A stretch of 64,000 nucleotides of DNA from Solicoccozyma terricola. Its lineage: Eukaryota; Basidiomycota; Tremellomycetes; Filobasidiales; Piskurozymaceae. Position 1 is the stretch's first letter, and each line of letters begins with the position of its first letter. The notes below the pieces were generated by a model that saw nothing but the letters and a program-made list of their open reading frames with translations, was not told where the DNA came from and did no database searches. Where the stretch lies: contig BCLD01000001.1 in the NCBI GenBank assembly GCA_001600875.1, forward strand, positions 2,247,452-2,311,451, written 5' to 3'. Positions 34,424-46,794 of the stretch are shown piece after piece. A program made the position numbers and the translations under genes.

Positions 34424-36074
34424 ATGTCCCTCACTCCACAAGTAGTCTCCACCATCACAGACACCCTCGCTCCAAGCTGTCTGCCACACTATGTCGACCG
34501 GCCGCTCTCCATCTTCGTCAATACCGTGTTCATCCTCGCGATCCTCCCTGCTATACTCGCATGGAATACCCTCGTTCATCTCGCATATGGTCCCCTTTTA
34601 CCCTCATGGTCACTCCGTACCCTTCTACTCACTAGAGCACTCAAAGCGTATCTCTGGACGATCTTGTTCTTTGGTCTACAAGGACCAGATCAGAATGCAG
34701 GTCGGATTAAGAAGAGCCATATCAGGAAAGGTATGAAGGTAGAAGCGATTCAAGTTCCTGCCGTACATCACAGTCGAAGGATCGGATGGACAGAATGTGA
34801 AGCGGTACCTTCGAAACCTGTTCCTAGCTTCATGGTATGGCCAGATAACGAATCAACGAATCATGGACAAGGTTTAACGCTCGCTCAACCTGGGGAGAAA
34901 CTGATCATATATCTCCTCGGTGGTGGGTACGTGAGTGGACACCCACTACGTACACATTTAGTATGGACGATATCCAAGTGGCTGAATACAAGGATATTTG
35001 GTGAGTGATGGATGTTTCCCTTGGGAGATCGAGGATGTGCTAATCCCCCACCCNCCCACCCACCCNCCCNCCTAACACCATGCGCGCATCACTCACCTAC
35101 CTACTACCCACGTCCGAATAGCCGTCAACTATAGGAAATCCCTCGATGACAGTTCAGCATTTCCTGCACCTCTCATCGACGCTTTGGCTGGATGGTCGTA
35201 TGTCACTGAAAAGCTAGGTTTCAAGCCTGAGGTGAGACTGGCGTTTTCAATTTTTCTTTTTTCTTTTTGGTCATTCAGTTCCTTTCGATCCCAGCCTGAC
35301 CTCGACAAACACCTCCTCACCTCATTTAGAATATATACCTCATGGGAGACTCGGCTGGAGCTCATCTTTGTCTTGCGTTAGCTCGGTATCTTAACGATCT
35401 GAAGCTTGCTGAAAAGGGAGAAGATCTAGGACAACCAGGAGGCATGTTTCTGTTCTCGGTGAGCCGGGGCAAAAGTGAAATCCTTAAAAGGTTATTAATC
35501 AGTCTGCTGATCTTGGTCGACCAATACGCGCAGCCTTGGGTAGACATGACATCTTCCGGAGAGAGTACGAGGACCAATGCTCAATACGTATGTGAACAAA
35601 TATCTTTTCCGATATCATTCACGGCCCGTTCTGATCCAAAAGATTATATATTCAACCAACCCTTGACAACAGGACTACCCATCTCCACTAGGATCACGTA
35701 GCGTTCGCTCTGTCATTCGTCATTTCCCTAAATCAATCGCCACTCCTTACTTTTCTCCAAGTTTACCTTCCATCGATGGTTCCCCACGCTTTTCCCATCT
35801 TATACATACCCTAGTGTATATTCAGACTGGAACAGCTGAGCTTCTGTATAGCGAAGACTTGCAGTTGGCTAAAGGGATGAAGGAGGAAGGTGTTGATGTC
35901 CGACTGAGAGAGGTGAGCGACAACAATTCTCTAACCCAGATCCTTTTCTATACCGGACTGATTAAAATCGCTCGGCAGATCAAGGACGATATTCACGCTA
36001 GCATTATTTTCCAACGTAAGCCGTCAATGGAGGCGACGCAGAAGGATCTCAAGGAGATTTGGGGAACTGTCTAG
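34424..36074 (+). CDS. Alpha/beta hydrolase-3 family esterase, membrane-anchored (copy B)
   Basis: Paralogue of the minus-strand gene at 25979-27616. Exons: 34424-35000, 35122-35231, 35330-35458, 35534-35587, 35673-35912, 35979-36074 (401 aa). The N-terminal segment SIFVNTVFILAILPAILAWN is a membrane anchor. Conserved blocks: YLLGGGYVSGHPLRTH (oxyanion), VNYRKSLDDSSAFPAPLID, LMGDSAGAHLCLALARYL (nucleophile Ser), PWVDMTSSGES, ELLYSEDLQLAKGMKEEGVDV, and IKDDIHASIIFQ. Splice sites fall at the same positions as in copy A, and the exons of 110, 129-like, 54 and 240 nt match, so the duplication kept introns. Intron 1 contains Ns. Substrate unknown. Confidence 0.88.
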
Positions 36075-36580
36075 ACCTGGTTTCTTTGGCATGTCATTCG
36101 AATGAGGATCCGTTTATCTTTCATGGTTGAGCAGACTCAGTTGTATTTGAACAGGGCTGACACATCTTGTCACATTTATTTTATTTTTTCATGACCACGT
36201 CGTCACTGATTCAGGACTGTGAACACCGTCACCTCAAACACGGCGCAATACATCTTCCTTCCCCCTTCCTTCCCCCTTCCTTCCCCTTTCCTTCCCCTTT
36301 CATTCCCCTTTCATTCCCCTTCCTACGCCTCCGTCATCTCCCTCACCTCCTCGCAGCTCCTTTGAGGGCAACCGAGATTGAAACAAATGAGTGGGTAAAT
36401 TTCAGCTGACAGTGATTAAAAGTGCAAATCCGTTTGTGCATCTTGGGATCAGATTCGCTAGATTTCTACTCAAACCACATCTAGATTTTCAAAGTCACAG
36501 TAATTCTCACAGTCATTACCAGACTACCAAGGCAGACACGCTCTTTCTGTCACAATACCATCAGGAGTATATCTTACAGG
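36075..36580. other. Intergenic with pyrimidine tandem repeat
   Basis: A CCCCTTTCCTT/CCCCCTTCCTT tandem repeat fills about 36254-36330, roughly 250 bp upstream of the next ATG. No gene seen. Confidence 0.5.
36254..36330. repeat. Pyrimidine minisatellite (unit about 10-11 bp)
   Basis: Seven imperfect CCCCTTTCATT / CCCCCTTCCTT units, pure C/T on the plus strand. Confidence 0.7.
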
Positions 36581-37787
36581 ATGAGGTTCATTTCGCAATT
36601 CCTTGCTCTTACCATTGTGGCCTTGATGGCTGCATGTGTTAGCGCAAACTTGGTCATCACCTCGCCTTATGATGAAACCACCTTTTTGGCCAATTCTACG
36701 CCCACGATAACATGGGGTAAGTGGTGGTGGCAGCCATCAGGAGCCCTGTTCATATATGCTGAGCTTGCCCTCATCTCCAGGTGATTCAAGCGAACAACCC
36801 ACCGCTAAAGAAATAGGAAAATGTTCAGTGCAGCTGTGTTACAGAATCGACTTGGACATCATTGTGGTGCAGGAGCTCGCTACCCACTTTGACGCGTCCC
36901 GTTTGTCTGTCCAATCACCAGCAATTGATGGCTCGTTGGCATCAGATGGTGAGTGGTTGTTGGGTTGTCTGAGTATTTGATCCCAGACACTGACCAGGCA
37001 TTCTCGAATAGGTAGCAGCTACTTCATCCGGATAATCTCTGACACCCTTCTAGATGACTCACTCGACTACAAGCCACCTTTTGCTGTCTACTCTGGAAAC
37101 TTCACCCTCAAGGGCATGTCTGGAAAATTACCAAGCCTAGATACCACAACCTCTGTCCCCACCATATCCGCTTCCTCAAGTACTACTCATGCGGCTGTCT
37201 TGACACTTGAAACTATGGCTTCGCAGAGCAGCACAAGTACGGACTCCTCTTCCACTGAAGTGGCAACTAGCAGCACCCAGAGCAATAGCACGGCTTCCGG
37301 TACGGACATCCCGGTGTTGGGAAGCTCTAGCGCTGCTGCTAACACCATTGGGACATTCTCTCTGGGTAAAACAGCAGCCACAGGCACTACTCACAGCGCA
37401 GCTGTGTTGCCCATTACCACATCATCATGCGGTGAGGTACACACAACAACAGGGTCCATTGACGGGACTGATCAAGTCTCCACTGCAAGTAACCGCAACA
37501 GTGCTTCTGGTTGCAGTTCTCTGGTCGCTGTAGGTTTTTTTTTGGTCTATCATGACTAGTGCACATTTAGCTGAGCCATTACTCTGCAGACAAACACCCT
37601 TACTGGCTTTGTGCCTTCTGGAGTTGCCAACGCCAGTGGTCCAATAATCGTGGCCGGAACCTTGCCCACTGCTAATTGCACCCTTTGCCTGAACTCAGGG
37701 GTGTTGTATAGTGCGACTCCCAGCAAGCTGCTGAGCATGGCTATTGCCCTCATGGCTGTCGGAGCAACGTACACCCTCGTCATTTGA
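36581..37787 (+). CDS. Kre9/Knh1-like Ser/Thr-rich GPI-anchored surface protein
   Basis: Predicted secreted, GPI-anchored cell-wall protein. Exons: 36581-36716, 36781-36948, 37012-37529, 37590-37787 (339 aa). Signal peptide MRFISQFLALTIVALMAACVSA, then the Kre9/KNH domain (LVITSPYDETTFLANSTPTITW, residues about 24-130, ending YSGNFTLKG). A Ser/Thr-rich stalk of about 130 residues follows. The fourth exon gives a second Thr/Ser region and the hydrophobic tail KLLSMAIALMAVGATYTLVI, a GPI-addition signal. Stopping at 37559 without the last splice would lose that tail, so the spliced model is preferred. Role in beta-1,6-glucan is known for Kre9 but not shown for this subgroup. Confidence 0.85.
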
Positions 37788-37904
37788 CTGGCTTCTCCAC
37801 CTTGGCTTCCTGACAATGCGTGCCAGGCTCCCCCCGTTCAGAGGGATGTCTTGGCTCCAGGGACAATTGGTTGACATCAGTTATATATACCACAACGTTC
37901 ATTA

Positions 37905-39615
37905 CTAGTACTCTTTACAAGCTTTTGTGACCCTGAAGACACCTAGTCCCCTTTCTTTGACTATTCTAAACAACTCTCCCGCGACTCCGCCATGATCAAA
38001 GTCCATGTCATCGAGGGTGATGTGCATGTTGTACGCCCATTGTTGTGTAATATGGAGTGTTGTCTCGTTTGAGCGTAGGTATGGAAGGTAGCGGTTTGAT
38101 AGAGGGGTGACGAGGAATGCAGGTGCACAGTCATTGTCGCACACATTGCATTGTTCATCGAGTCTCTTCTCTATGTGAGAGACCACGAGATCCATCGGAG
38201 ACCCTCGGAATACCGTCGTCCTGGAGGCTGTGTCATGGCCTTGGCCACCAAGTATCCAAAATGGTGGGTCTAGTGTTTGCCACCAATAGATGCCCTCTAC
38301 TCCGCCCAGGTCAGCTATTAAGAGCTGAGCTGGAAAAACTGAAGCTTGGTGGTACGCTCCCATGAAGAGCGCGAGAGTTGCATTGTAGAACATCCAGAGA
38401 CCAAGAAACATGTGTCTGTGTTTGGCAAACCTCGGGAATTGCACCGATGTGAGGATCAGCGGCACGGTCGGCAAGACGAACCGGATTTCCTGATGCGGAA
38501 AGCCCGACAGCAGGATCGTCCCAACCAAACTAGCTTGAAATAGCGGTGACCTCCAGTTTACAAGTGCCAGTGCGGGGCCGACGAGTACTGGGAGATTGAC
38601 AAGGAGGTGTAGCCAACGAGGATGAACACCGTGCAGAGCCAGGTTTTGGGCTTGGGAGTTGTATGACCAATTGTTCCAAGGTGTGATGATCCTTGTAATG
38701 TTTGGCATGAAGCCGAAAGGACTACCAAAGTAGAACCAAGCATCACCCGCCACCATGACGACCACGCAAATGCAAGCGGAAGCGAGCATCGTTATCAACA
38801 TTCGTGCAAGGATCCTTGGACTGCGAGAGAAATGGGTCAACTTGGGGTATATTGAGCTCAAGGTACTGGAATTCACCTTCGATAGGCGCTATGGAGCAGA
38901 CCGCACCCTGGCCCGATCAAAAAGGCAGGAAACGTGATACGATTCCAAGTCCCAAAGACTGTGAGAGTGGCAACGAGAATAGACCAACGAATGACGTACT
39001 GCGAGTGGCATTGTATGAACAAATCCGCGTTGCTCTGTCCCACCCGCCCATCCCACTGACCATTCCCCCCCGAAGCCGAAGCTCCTTGACAGCGACCAAC
39101 GTCCATAGAAGCGTGATTGTCTCGATAGAGTTGGAGAATGTATGAGTCTGCATCGCCAAAGTTGACCACGATGACGCGTAGAGTAACATCGCCACTCGCC
39201 TTCGTTCCTTGGACACCAGTATGAAGATCGCAGCATCCGCAGCAAGTGAGTAAACGAACATTGCTGCACGGGCAACATAGAACACCATCCAAGCTGGGGG
39301 CGTGGCTTGAGCAGCATCGACCCCTATGAATAATTTCCATATCCACCTTAGTCCGTACATGGGCAGGCCTTGGAACATCAAAATCGGAACCGCAGCCCTG
39401 ATTGGCTTGTCAGTGGAAATTCCCATGGTAGATCGGCTGGAAAGCCGAAAATGCGTGCTACATGCCGCATTGTTAGTCGTGGCTCGATGCAAGAGAGACA
39501 AATCACACTCACAAGCTAGTACTTCCAGAGACTGGAAGTTTTCGTCTGGGTGCAGGAAACTGGGAGTCAACGCGAAGGCGAGTCTGACAGCCAGTAGGAA
39601 AGCATAGAGCTTCAT
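37905..39615 (-). pseudogene. SMP3: GPI mannosyltransferase 4 (SMP3/PIG-Z), apparent frameshift
   Basis: Adds the fourth mannose to GPI precursors in the ER (family GT22, multi-span). Exons: 39615-39513, 39457-39061, 38998-38877, 38820-37905. Motifs: SFLHPDENFQSLEVLA (HPDE, luminal loop 1), LPWEF, DKPIRAAVP, FGTWNRITFPAFL, GFPHQEIRFVLPT and YWWQTLDPPFWILGG. The frame changes inside exon 2: LPWEF is in one frame and the directly following TDKPIR is in another, near 39415-39425, at a short T run. The exon sum is 1538 nt, one short of a multiple of three, fitting a single missing base. Whether this is a true mutation or an assembly error cannot be told here; everything else looks intact. Confidence 0.82.
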
Positions 39616-39871
39616 GATGTATGCGGGTACGAGTCTGCCGATGTATTAATTTAAAAGGAGTCTAGCGTCTCAACCTGATATTTGCCCATACAAAAGACAT
39701 GAAAGGGGTACATTTTTCGATCGTTCAAGCCGAGGAGACATGATCTTCGAGGTCATAACAGATGAAACACGACCACGGAAGGAGGCAGGAACTACATATC
39801 ACCCCAAGTTACACCCTGAATCACTCAATATCAGATCTATCAAAGATCTTCCCTGTACATTGCATCCTCCT

Positions 39872-42085
39872 TTACTCTGCAAAGATCGGGGCGTTCTTAT
39901 GAGCCTGCCATCCAGCGAGTTCGTTGTGGGTGTCGTCATGAGTCTCGATTTGCACATCTTGTTGAATCTGGATGATAACCTCCGGTGGGAAGGATGAACC
40001 GGTTTCGCGTGGCATGCCTGTATTGGAAAAGAAGATGAAAGGATGTCAGGGATGATAGCTCACTCAAAGCGAATGCTGTTTTTTCCACAGTCGTACCGGT
40101 AAGTGGGCCCGCGTAGTTTGCGAGCTGAGCAGAGGAAGGAAAGTACTAACGTTAGCCTAGACCTAATATCTCCCGCCGTCCGAACCATCCACTCACAGCG
40201 CTAGGGATCTCCTTTGCCAAGACCCTCTCGGTGAGCCTATCCCTCGAGTGAACTCGAAACATCTCACCCATCTCATTTGTCAAGTGAGATGAGCTCTCGC
40301 GAAGACCAACGCCTGCCTCGAGTTCCAACGGGCCATCCAAGCTCTCGTTTGGATCGATGATTGCACCACGCTCGCGCATGAGAGCTAGAATAGTATTGTT
40401 GGCATCATGATGGACAGCCGTCTTGAATGGTCCGTCACCCTTGTTATTATCTTGGACATTCATGAATGAGCCATGGCGTGCGCCGGTGATTCGGCGGGTG
40501 GCAAAGCCCTGATGACCATCGTTGTCCTTCGCGTATTCTAGAGGTAGGTAAAGCTGGAGGAAGGCGACCGCCAGCGGGCGGGGGGAGGGGGGGGGGGGGG
40601 GGGGCTTCAGTGACCCTTGTCGTCATCGAATGAGTCACTGATGCTTACGGTGACGGACAAAATAGCGGAAATGGCGAAGCTGATGATTGCGATCTGGAGC
40701 ATGAAGTCGCTCGCGAAGCTGGAATCAAATCCAAAGAGAGACGGTCTCTGCGTCAACAAACCCTTCCACCCCCCCCCCNNNNNNNNNNNNNNNNNNNNNN
40801 NNNNNNNNNNNNNNNNNNNNNNNNNNNNNNNNNNNNNNNNNNNNNNNNNNNNNNNNNNNNNNNNNNNNNNNNNNNNNNNNNNNNNNNNNNNNNNNNNNNN
40901 NNNNNNNNNNNNNNNNNNNNNNNNNNNNNNNNNNNNNNNNNNNNNNNNNNNNNNNNNNNNNNNNNNNNNNNNNNNNNNNNNNNNNNNNNNNNNNNNNNNN
41001 NNNNNNNNNNNNNNNNNNNNNNNNNNNNNNNNNNNNNNNNNNNNNNNNNNNNNNNNNNNNNNNNNNNNNNNNNNNNNNNNNNNNNNNNNNNNNNNNNNNN
41101 NNNNNNNNNNNNNNNNNNNNNNNNNNNNNNNNNNNNNNNNNNNNNNNNNNNNNNNNNNNNNNNNNNNNNNNNNNNNNNNNNNNNNNNNNNNNNNNNNNNN
41201 NNNNNNNNNNNNNNNNNNNNNNNNNNNNNNNNNNNNNNNNNNNNNNNNNNNNNNNNNNNNNNNNNNNNNNNNNNNNNNNNNNNNNNNNNNNNNNNNNNNN
41301 NNNNNNNNNNNNNNNNNNNNNNNNNNNNNNNNNNNNNNNNNNNNNNNNNNNNNNNNNNNNNNNNNNNNNNNNNNNNNNNNNNNNNNNNNNNNNNNNNNNN
41401 NNNNNNNNNNNNNNNNNNNNNNNNNNNNNNNNNNNNNNNNNNNNNNNNNNNNNNNNNNNNNNNNNNNNNNNNNNNNNNNNNNNNNNNNNNNNNNNNNNNN
41501 NNNNNNNNNNNNNNNNNNNNNNNNNNNNNNNNNNNNNNNNNNNNNNNNNNNNNNNNNNNNNNNNNNNNNNNNNNNNNNNNNNNNNNNNNNNNNNNNNNNN
41601 NNNNNNNNNNNNNNNNNNNNNNNNNNNNNNNNNNNNNNNNNNNNNNNNNNNNNNNNNNNNNNNNNNNNNNNNNNNNNNNNNNNNNNNNNNNNNNNNNNNN
41701 NNGGGGTAGTGTGTTAGCGGTGGCAAGTTCGAAAGGATTGAATGGGGGAAACGTACGACCATGAATACCTTCAAGGCGTTTTTCCTGCTTGTTGGGATGA
41801 GGCATCGAAACTTGTCATACTTGTACTGGCAAGGGTTTGGGGAGATGGGGAGGTGGGGAGGTAGGGATAAGACCAAGACAAAACATCCGTCCGGTCATTC
41901 TCAAAAGCTCACAGTGTGAACAGTTAGGTATGCAAGCCCCTACCGTTTTCCCAATTCGGGACAAGTAATTCATCAATGTACTGATCACATATTGTTCGTG
42001 GTTGTCGTCGTTCAAGGAGAAAATAACTCACCGTGATTGTGATAACAGTAGTTATCAGGTCATTCGCTGGAGCAGCTGTCGCCAT
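39872..42085 (-). CDS. Multi-span membrane protein, family C-like GPCR type (interrupted by gap)
   Basis: Partly sequenced gene. Exons seen: 42085-42032 (MATAAPANDLITTVITIT), 41825-41760 (YKYDKFRCLIPTSRKN...), then the assembly gap, then 40718-40649 (ASDFMLQIAIISFAISAILSVT, a membrane helix), 40553-40197, 40124-40064 and 40017-39872 ending NAPIFAE. The YKYDKF(R/K)CL start, the helix and a C-terminus containing VIIQIQQDVQIETHD resemble a fungal family annotated as family C-like G-protein-coupled receptors; this name is from memory of family features and tentative. The central membrane region, perhaps 250 residues, lies in the Ns. Intron 1 is long (206 nt). Confidence 0.6.
40779..41702. other. 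Assembly gap (924 Ns)
   Basis: Run of N bounded by a C run (plus strand) on the left and GGGGTAGTG on the right; it removes the middle exons of the membrane-protein gene. Open frames spanning it are meaningless. Confidence 1.
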
Positions 42086-42942
42086 CCTTTCAAATAGGTT
42101 GAAAATGGGGGCGAAACTGTCGACGATGGGGAGAAAAAATGGGAATGGGCAAATGCAACTGCAGCTGCGGAAGGGAAAAAGGAAATTATATTGTGTGTCT
42201 ATATACCCAATCCTTTGTACAGAGGGTCCTCCTTGAGGCCAAAAGAGGCAGACGCATGAACCGGATCAATTCAACCTGCCTGTCGCGGATAGGATTCTGT
42301 TGTGGGTATTCAAAAGGTATATCCTTTGCGCAGCAGTGATGGGCTGGGCTGGGCTGCGATGGGCTGGGCTGCGATGCGATGCGACAGGGGAGTCGGGAGT
42401 GGACGTATGATTCCATTCAAAGGGGGATAGTGCTGACTGCTGTTTGTAAACAGCGATCCGATGGGCGCCACTGTCCCCCGGCTGCCGATCTTCCGATTGC
42501 GGATGGCAGCGATCTCCAGGATCAGCATTATTGGATGATATGCAGATGGGGTGGAAGAGGCAGCTGGGACGTGGATGGGACGTGGTGACCCGGTGACAGG
42601 GGGCCTTCGCAGTCGTCTGTCTGTCTACTCTGCTCTGCCCTGCTCTGCTCTGCTCTCCCGGACCGTGTACTCTCCACTCGGATGACGCCGACAGACTGAC
42701 CTCTGACCTCACTCACCTCCACGAAATATTATTACTTATCGATCGGGCACTCACAACGCCGGGACCCGACCTCGTCAGCATCCACCCTCACCACCTCCCT
42801 CCACCCATCCCCACTCCTCTCCCCTCCATCCACACCATGTCCCCATCCCCCTAACCAACCGTTCATCGTTCATATCGATACTTGCGCACATATCCCCACC
42901 GTCCCCCTCCACATTCCACTTTGGCAATCGCACTAATCCAAT
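42086..42942. other. Divergent intergenic with simple repeats
   Basis: GATGGGCTGGGCTGC repeats at 42337-42385 and CTGCTCTGCT repeats at 42628-42657. Promoters of the membrane-protein gene (minus) and the MFS gene (plus). No gene seen. Confidence 0.5.
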
Positions 42943-45900
42943 ATGGCCCATCTCGACTCGATCTCTCATCTTCGACATGTACGATCTGGAGCTCCATCTC
43001 CTTCTCCATCTGCAACCTCCAACCGCTCCAGGCGATCTCTTCAACCACACCCACACCCACACTCTCAACATCGAGAAATATTCGTTCCGGCAGATGAATT
43101 CGGAGCTGATATCGGAGGTCTATCCGGTGCTACACCCGGACTCGTACAACAAGTAGAGGATGATATGGAAGATGAGGAAGAGGAAGAAGCAGAAGCGGAG
43201 GCGGAAGCAGAAGCGGGGAAGCTGGCATATGCTCAACCATACCACGATCATGATACCGACGCTGACGACTACGACGAAGAAGACACTACGGAGCTCGATC
43301 GATCTCTTAATCGTCGACGATCGGTGACTTGGGTTGATCAAACGACATCCTCTATTGATCAATCATCACCCTCCGCTGTCTCACCATTCACATCGTCATC
43401 CGACCCTGTGTCCAAATCAACACTCTCCAAGTCGCCTTTGACTAAATCATCAATCGGTAGTCATACACACGTCGAGGCAGCGTCGTCTTCTGATTCTTCA
43501 TCTATCAATCAGGGTGTAGCAGGAGAGGAATCAGTCGATTGGGTTGCTCTTCGGGAAGGTAGTATTGCAAGGAGACCTAGATGGAGGAGACCAGGTCCGA
43601 ATTGGTACGTCGTTGACCCCCCCGTTCCTCCTTTAATATACATGGCAAATTCATGATTACCATCTTTCTTCCCCCCCCCCCTCCCCTCCCTCTGTTCACA
43701 GGCTTCTTCCAGTCGTTATTTGTTTCGCACTTGCGTTCGGGATGGGAGCAGCTCCTAAGCAGGAACTACTTATCAACCTTGCATGTCTTGCTCATCCACC
43801 TCGTAGCCAATCTGCTACAACCACATCCACCGCCGCCGCCGCAGGCACGAGTGACGGCGAGTTGTCCGCATTCGCATTAGCAAAATCCATTTGGAACCTC
43901 TCACCCTCTACTAGTGGATCGGAATTACATCATGCGCATATTGAAAGTCGTTCATACACGACATTCATACCTGATAATATCAATCACACATTCACGACTT
44001 CTCCAATCCAATCAGTGGGTATACCTTTCACTCCAGCTGATAAATGGTTACTCGATCTTCAACGTAGAATTGCAGCGGATGAACAGAGGAAGAAAATGAC
44101 TAGTCGTCCAGAGAAGGGTAAAGATTCACCTGTGGTAATTACACCACCAGATGTATCTATACCTACGTCGTCGTCTCTTGCATCGACCACGATCGACATC
44201 ACAACCACCACAACGTCTCAACTCCCACTCCCGAGCGGTCCAGTTAGCGGTATACCAACTTCAAGGGAGAATCCTCAGCCGTCGTCGGGCACAGTTAAAC
44301 ATCCTACAACACCATGGGGGGATGATGAGGAGATTAGACCGGGTGAAATTGATCCTCGTTTGTGTAAGAAGGATCCAAAAACACAGGCGGCAGCTGCTAA
44401 ACTTTCAATGAGTGAGTTTTTGTTTTTGTTTTTGTTGTTTTTCAGTGTACAGAATAATAGATTACGGGTGAATTTCGAATTGCTTATATGATTTGGCGCA
44501 AATAGGTATGACACTCTGCATGGGAGGACTATCCGCTTTGACAACTGGTTTCTGGGGAAGTCTCAGTGATCGATATGGACGAACGAGGATAATGTTTTTG
44601 GCTATTTGCGGTCTCGTCATCAAGTAAGAAGTCTCTTTTTTTTTTTCCCCCCTTCTCCGATGGCGGCCGTGGCAGCTCGTCCTAATATGGTCTTTTCTTT
44701 CTTTCACAGCGACATCGTTCTCATCATTGTCGCCACCTATCCGCACAAGGTTCCGGGTGGATACCGTTTCCTACTTGTCGGTGCAGTGTTAGACGGCCTA
44801 CTTGGCGGTATATCAACATTCTCTGCGACAAACAACGCATACCTTAGTGATTCCACTCCCGATGGTAGTCGTGCCAAGATGTTCAGTCGATTCCAAGTGA
44901 GTTTGAGATGTTTCTCCCGGGTCAAATCAAATCCAATCAACTGAACCACATCGTGGTAGGGCGTCATGATGTGCGGGTTTTCCGTGGGTCCGGTTATTGG
45001 GTCTATGCTCATCAAGGCGACCGGGAACATGTAAGCTTGCTTTCCTTTCGCTCTAGACTTGCGTCTCTCGCCACTGACTCGGACGTTCTCGCGCGGTTCA
45101 GCATGACCGTCTTCTACGTCGCAATCACTCTCTTCACCGTCTTCGCCCTTTTCGTTCTGTTCATTCTCCCCGAGTCACTCTCCAGCGAAGCTCGAGCTGC
45201 TCTCGCTAAAGTGGCTGATGCCAAAGCACTACGCGCGCGACAGAAGGAGCAGGCAGAAAGGGATTGGGAAAACGAATCGGAGGATGAGGAGGATACGGCC
45301 GGGGCTGGCACATCGTCATATCTCAGTATTCCACAAGGAGGAGAATCGGGCTGGTCTCGCATGTCCACTCGGACCAACGGAACGGTGTCCTCACGCAAAT
45401 CCAAACGCGGCAAGAAGTTGAGAGGAACTATCCGCCGCTTGAGAAGACGAGTACTAGGATTCGCTCAGCCACTGGGCCTGTTCATTCCCAAGGACACGGA
45501 ATATAGGACCCCGAGTGGCAATGTCGTGATTCGAAAGGATTGGAACTTGACATTCCTCGCCCTGGCGACGTTCTTTGCGGCTACTTTGATGGTGAGTGTT
45601 CTCTTGCAGCAACTCTATCTGTCATGCACTGACCGACCGTTCTCACCAAACTCCACTACTCTCAGGGTCTTCTGCAACTCAAAAGCCAGTTCCTTATCTT
45701 CAGCTACGGGTGGAGCTCGGTTGAGCTCGGTCCGTACATGACACTGTTGGGATCGTGCCGTGCCATCGTTCTTCTCGTAATTTTCCCTGGTTAGTGAAGG
45801 TCCCCCCCCCCCCCACACACACACACGGGCCGGCTCCCCATCATCTGTCCACGACCCCTAGCTTACTTCCTATTCCCGTAGTCATCATCAAGGTCTTCAA

Positions 45901-46468
45901 ACCGAGACTCAACATCGACGAACCAGCACCTGTTCTAGCCGATGCGATCACACCTCCGCCTTCAGGTCCAGGCATCCTCCGATCACGCCAGGCGCTTGCC
46001 GATGCTCGCTTCGACCTTCGCATCATCCGAATCTCCCTTTTCTGCGACACGCTTACCTATATCGGCATGTCGATCGTGGTGCCCGCTCCCGTATTCGTCC
46101 TTCTTACCACGATCGTCACGCTTGGATCATGCACCGCTGCTGCGCAGGCCTCACTTGCTCTTAACCTCGTTGATTCTGCACGGCAGGCCGGCAGACTATT
46201 TGGTGCCATGTCGGTACTTACAGCCATGTCCAGCACTTTCCTCGGCCCACTGGTCTTCTCACTCGTATACGCGAATACGATATCGGTGTATGCACCCGCC
46301 ATTTTCATTGTCGCTGTCGGCATGCTCATCATCAGTCAGGTCCTATTGGCTTTCGTACGACTTCCGAAACTCGATGAGCCAGCACAGGTGGAAGTGCCTC
46401 GAGGGAGGACACGAAGGGTCAAGGTGGTGAAGAGTAGCGCGAGCTCGACTGGGCATCGTTCATCATAG
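42943..46468 (+). CDS. MFS transporter with long acidic cytosolic N-terminus
   Basis: Major facilitator (tetracycline-resistance/YCR023C-like drug:H+ antiporter group), substrate unknown. Exons: 42943-43604, 43702-44411, 44506-44623, 44710-44896, 44960-45030, 45102-45591, 45666-45789, 45882-46468 (982 aa). About 220 residues precede the first helix (LLPVVICFALAFGMG), including an acidic EDDMEDEEEEEAEAEAEAEA stretch. A long Ser/Thr-rich loop of about 180 residues separates helices 1 and 2. Motif A is GFWGSLSDRYGRTRIMFL; GVMMCGFSVGPVIG is helix 5-like. The central loop is charged (EDEEDTAG...). The 71-nt intron ending at 45101 is preferred to a 26-nt alternative. The C-terminus is basic (RGRTRRVKVVKSS). 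Confidence 0.86.
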
Positions 46469-46794
46469 GGTCCGGAATGAATGTGGGTTCACGATATGAA
46501 ATAATGTGGCGGAGGGTTGGTGTATAACTCAACGACAGTAGATGATGGTGGTGATACTGGGAGGATGCATCTTTGTATAGGAAAGGTGTGTATTGAAGGA
46601 CAGTCTTTATAGGATGTCGTAATGGTATATAGGCCAAACGTTACATGCCATTAGTGACAATAATCGTTTGTCGTGGTTTGTGAACCGAATGCACTTTTGT
46701 TTGTACCCATTTGCACATCAGACACACGGCAGGCAAAAGAAACAGGGGAAAGGTTCACGGCTCATGATAATATGGGTTCAACAGCCATTAACAA
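46469..46794. other. Convergent intergenic, no gene seen
   Basis: Between MFS and ILV5 stops. Confidence 0.5.

Noticed and set aside
40617..41876. Long open frames of about 350-380 codons
   Set aside because: They consist almost wholly of Ns in the assembly gap.
45031..45056. 26-nt intron in the MFS gene
   Set aside because: Too short for splicing; the 71-nt alternative ending at 45101 keeps frame, has a CTGAC branch site and fits the helix sequence.
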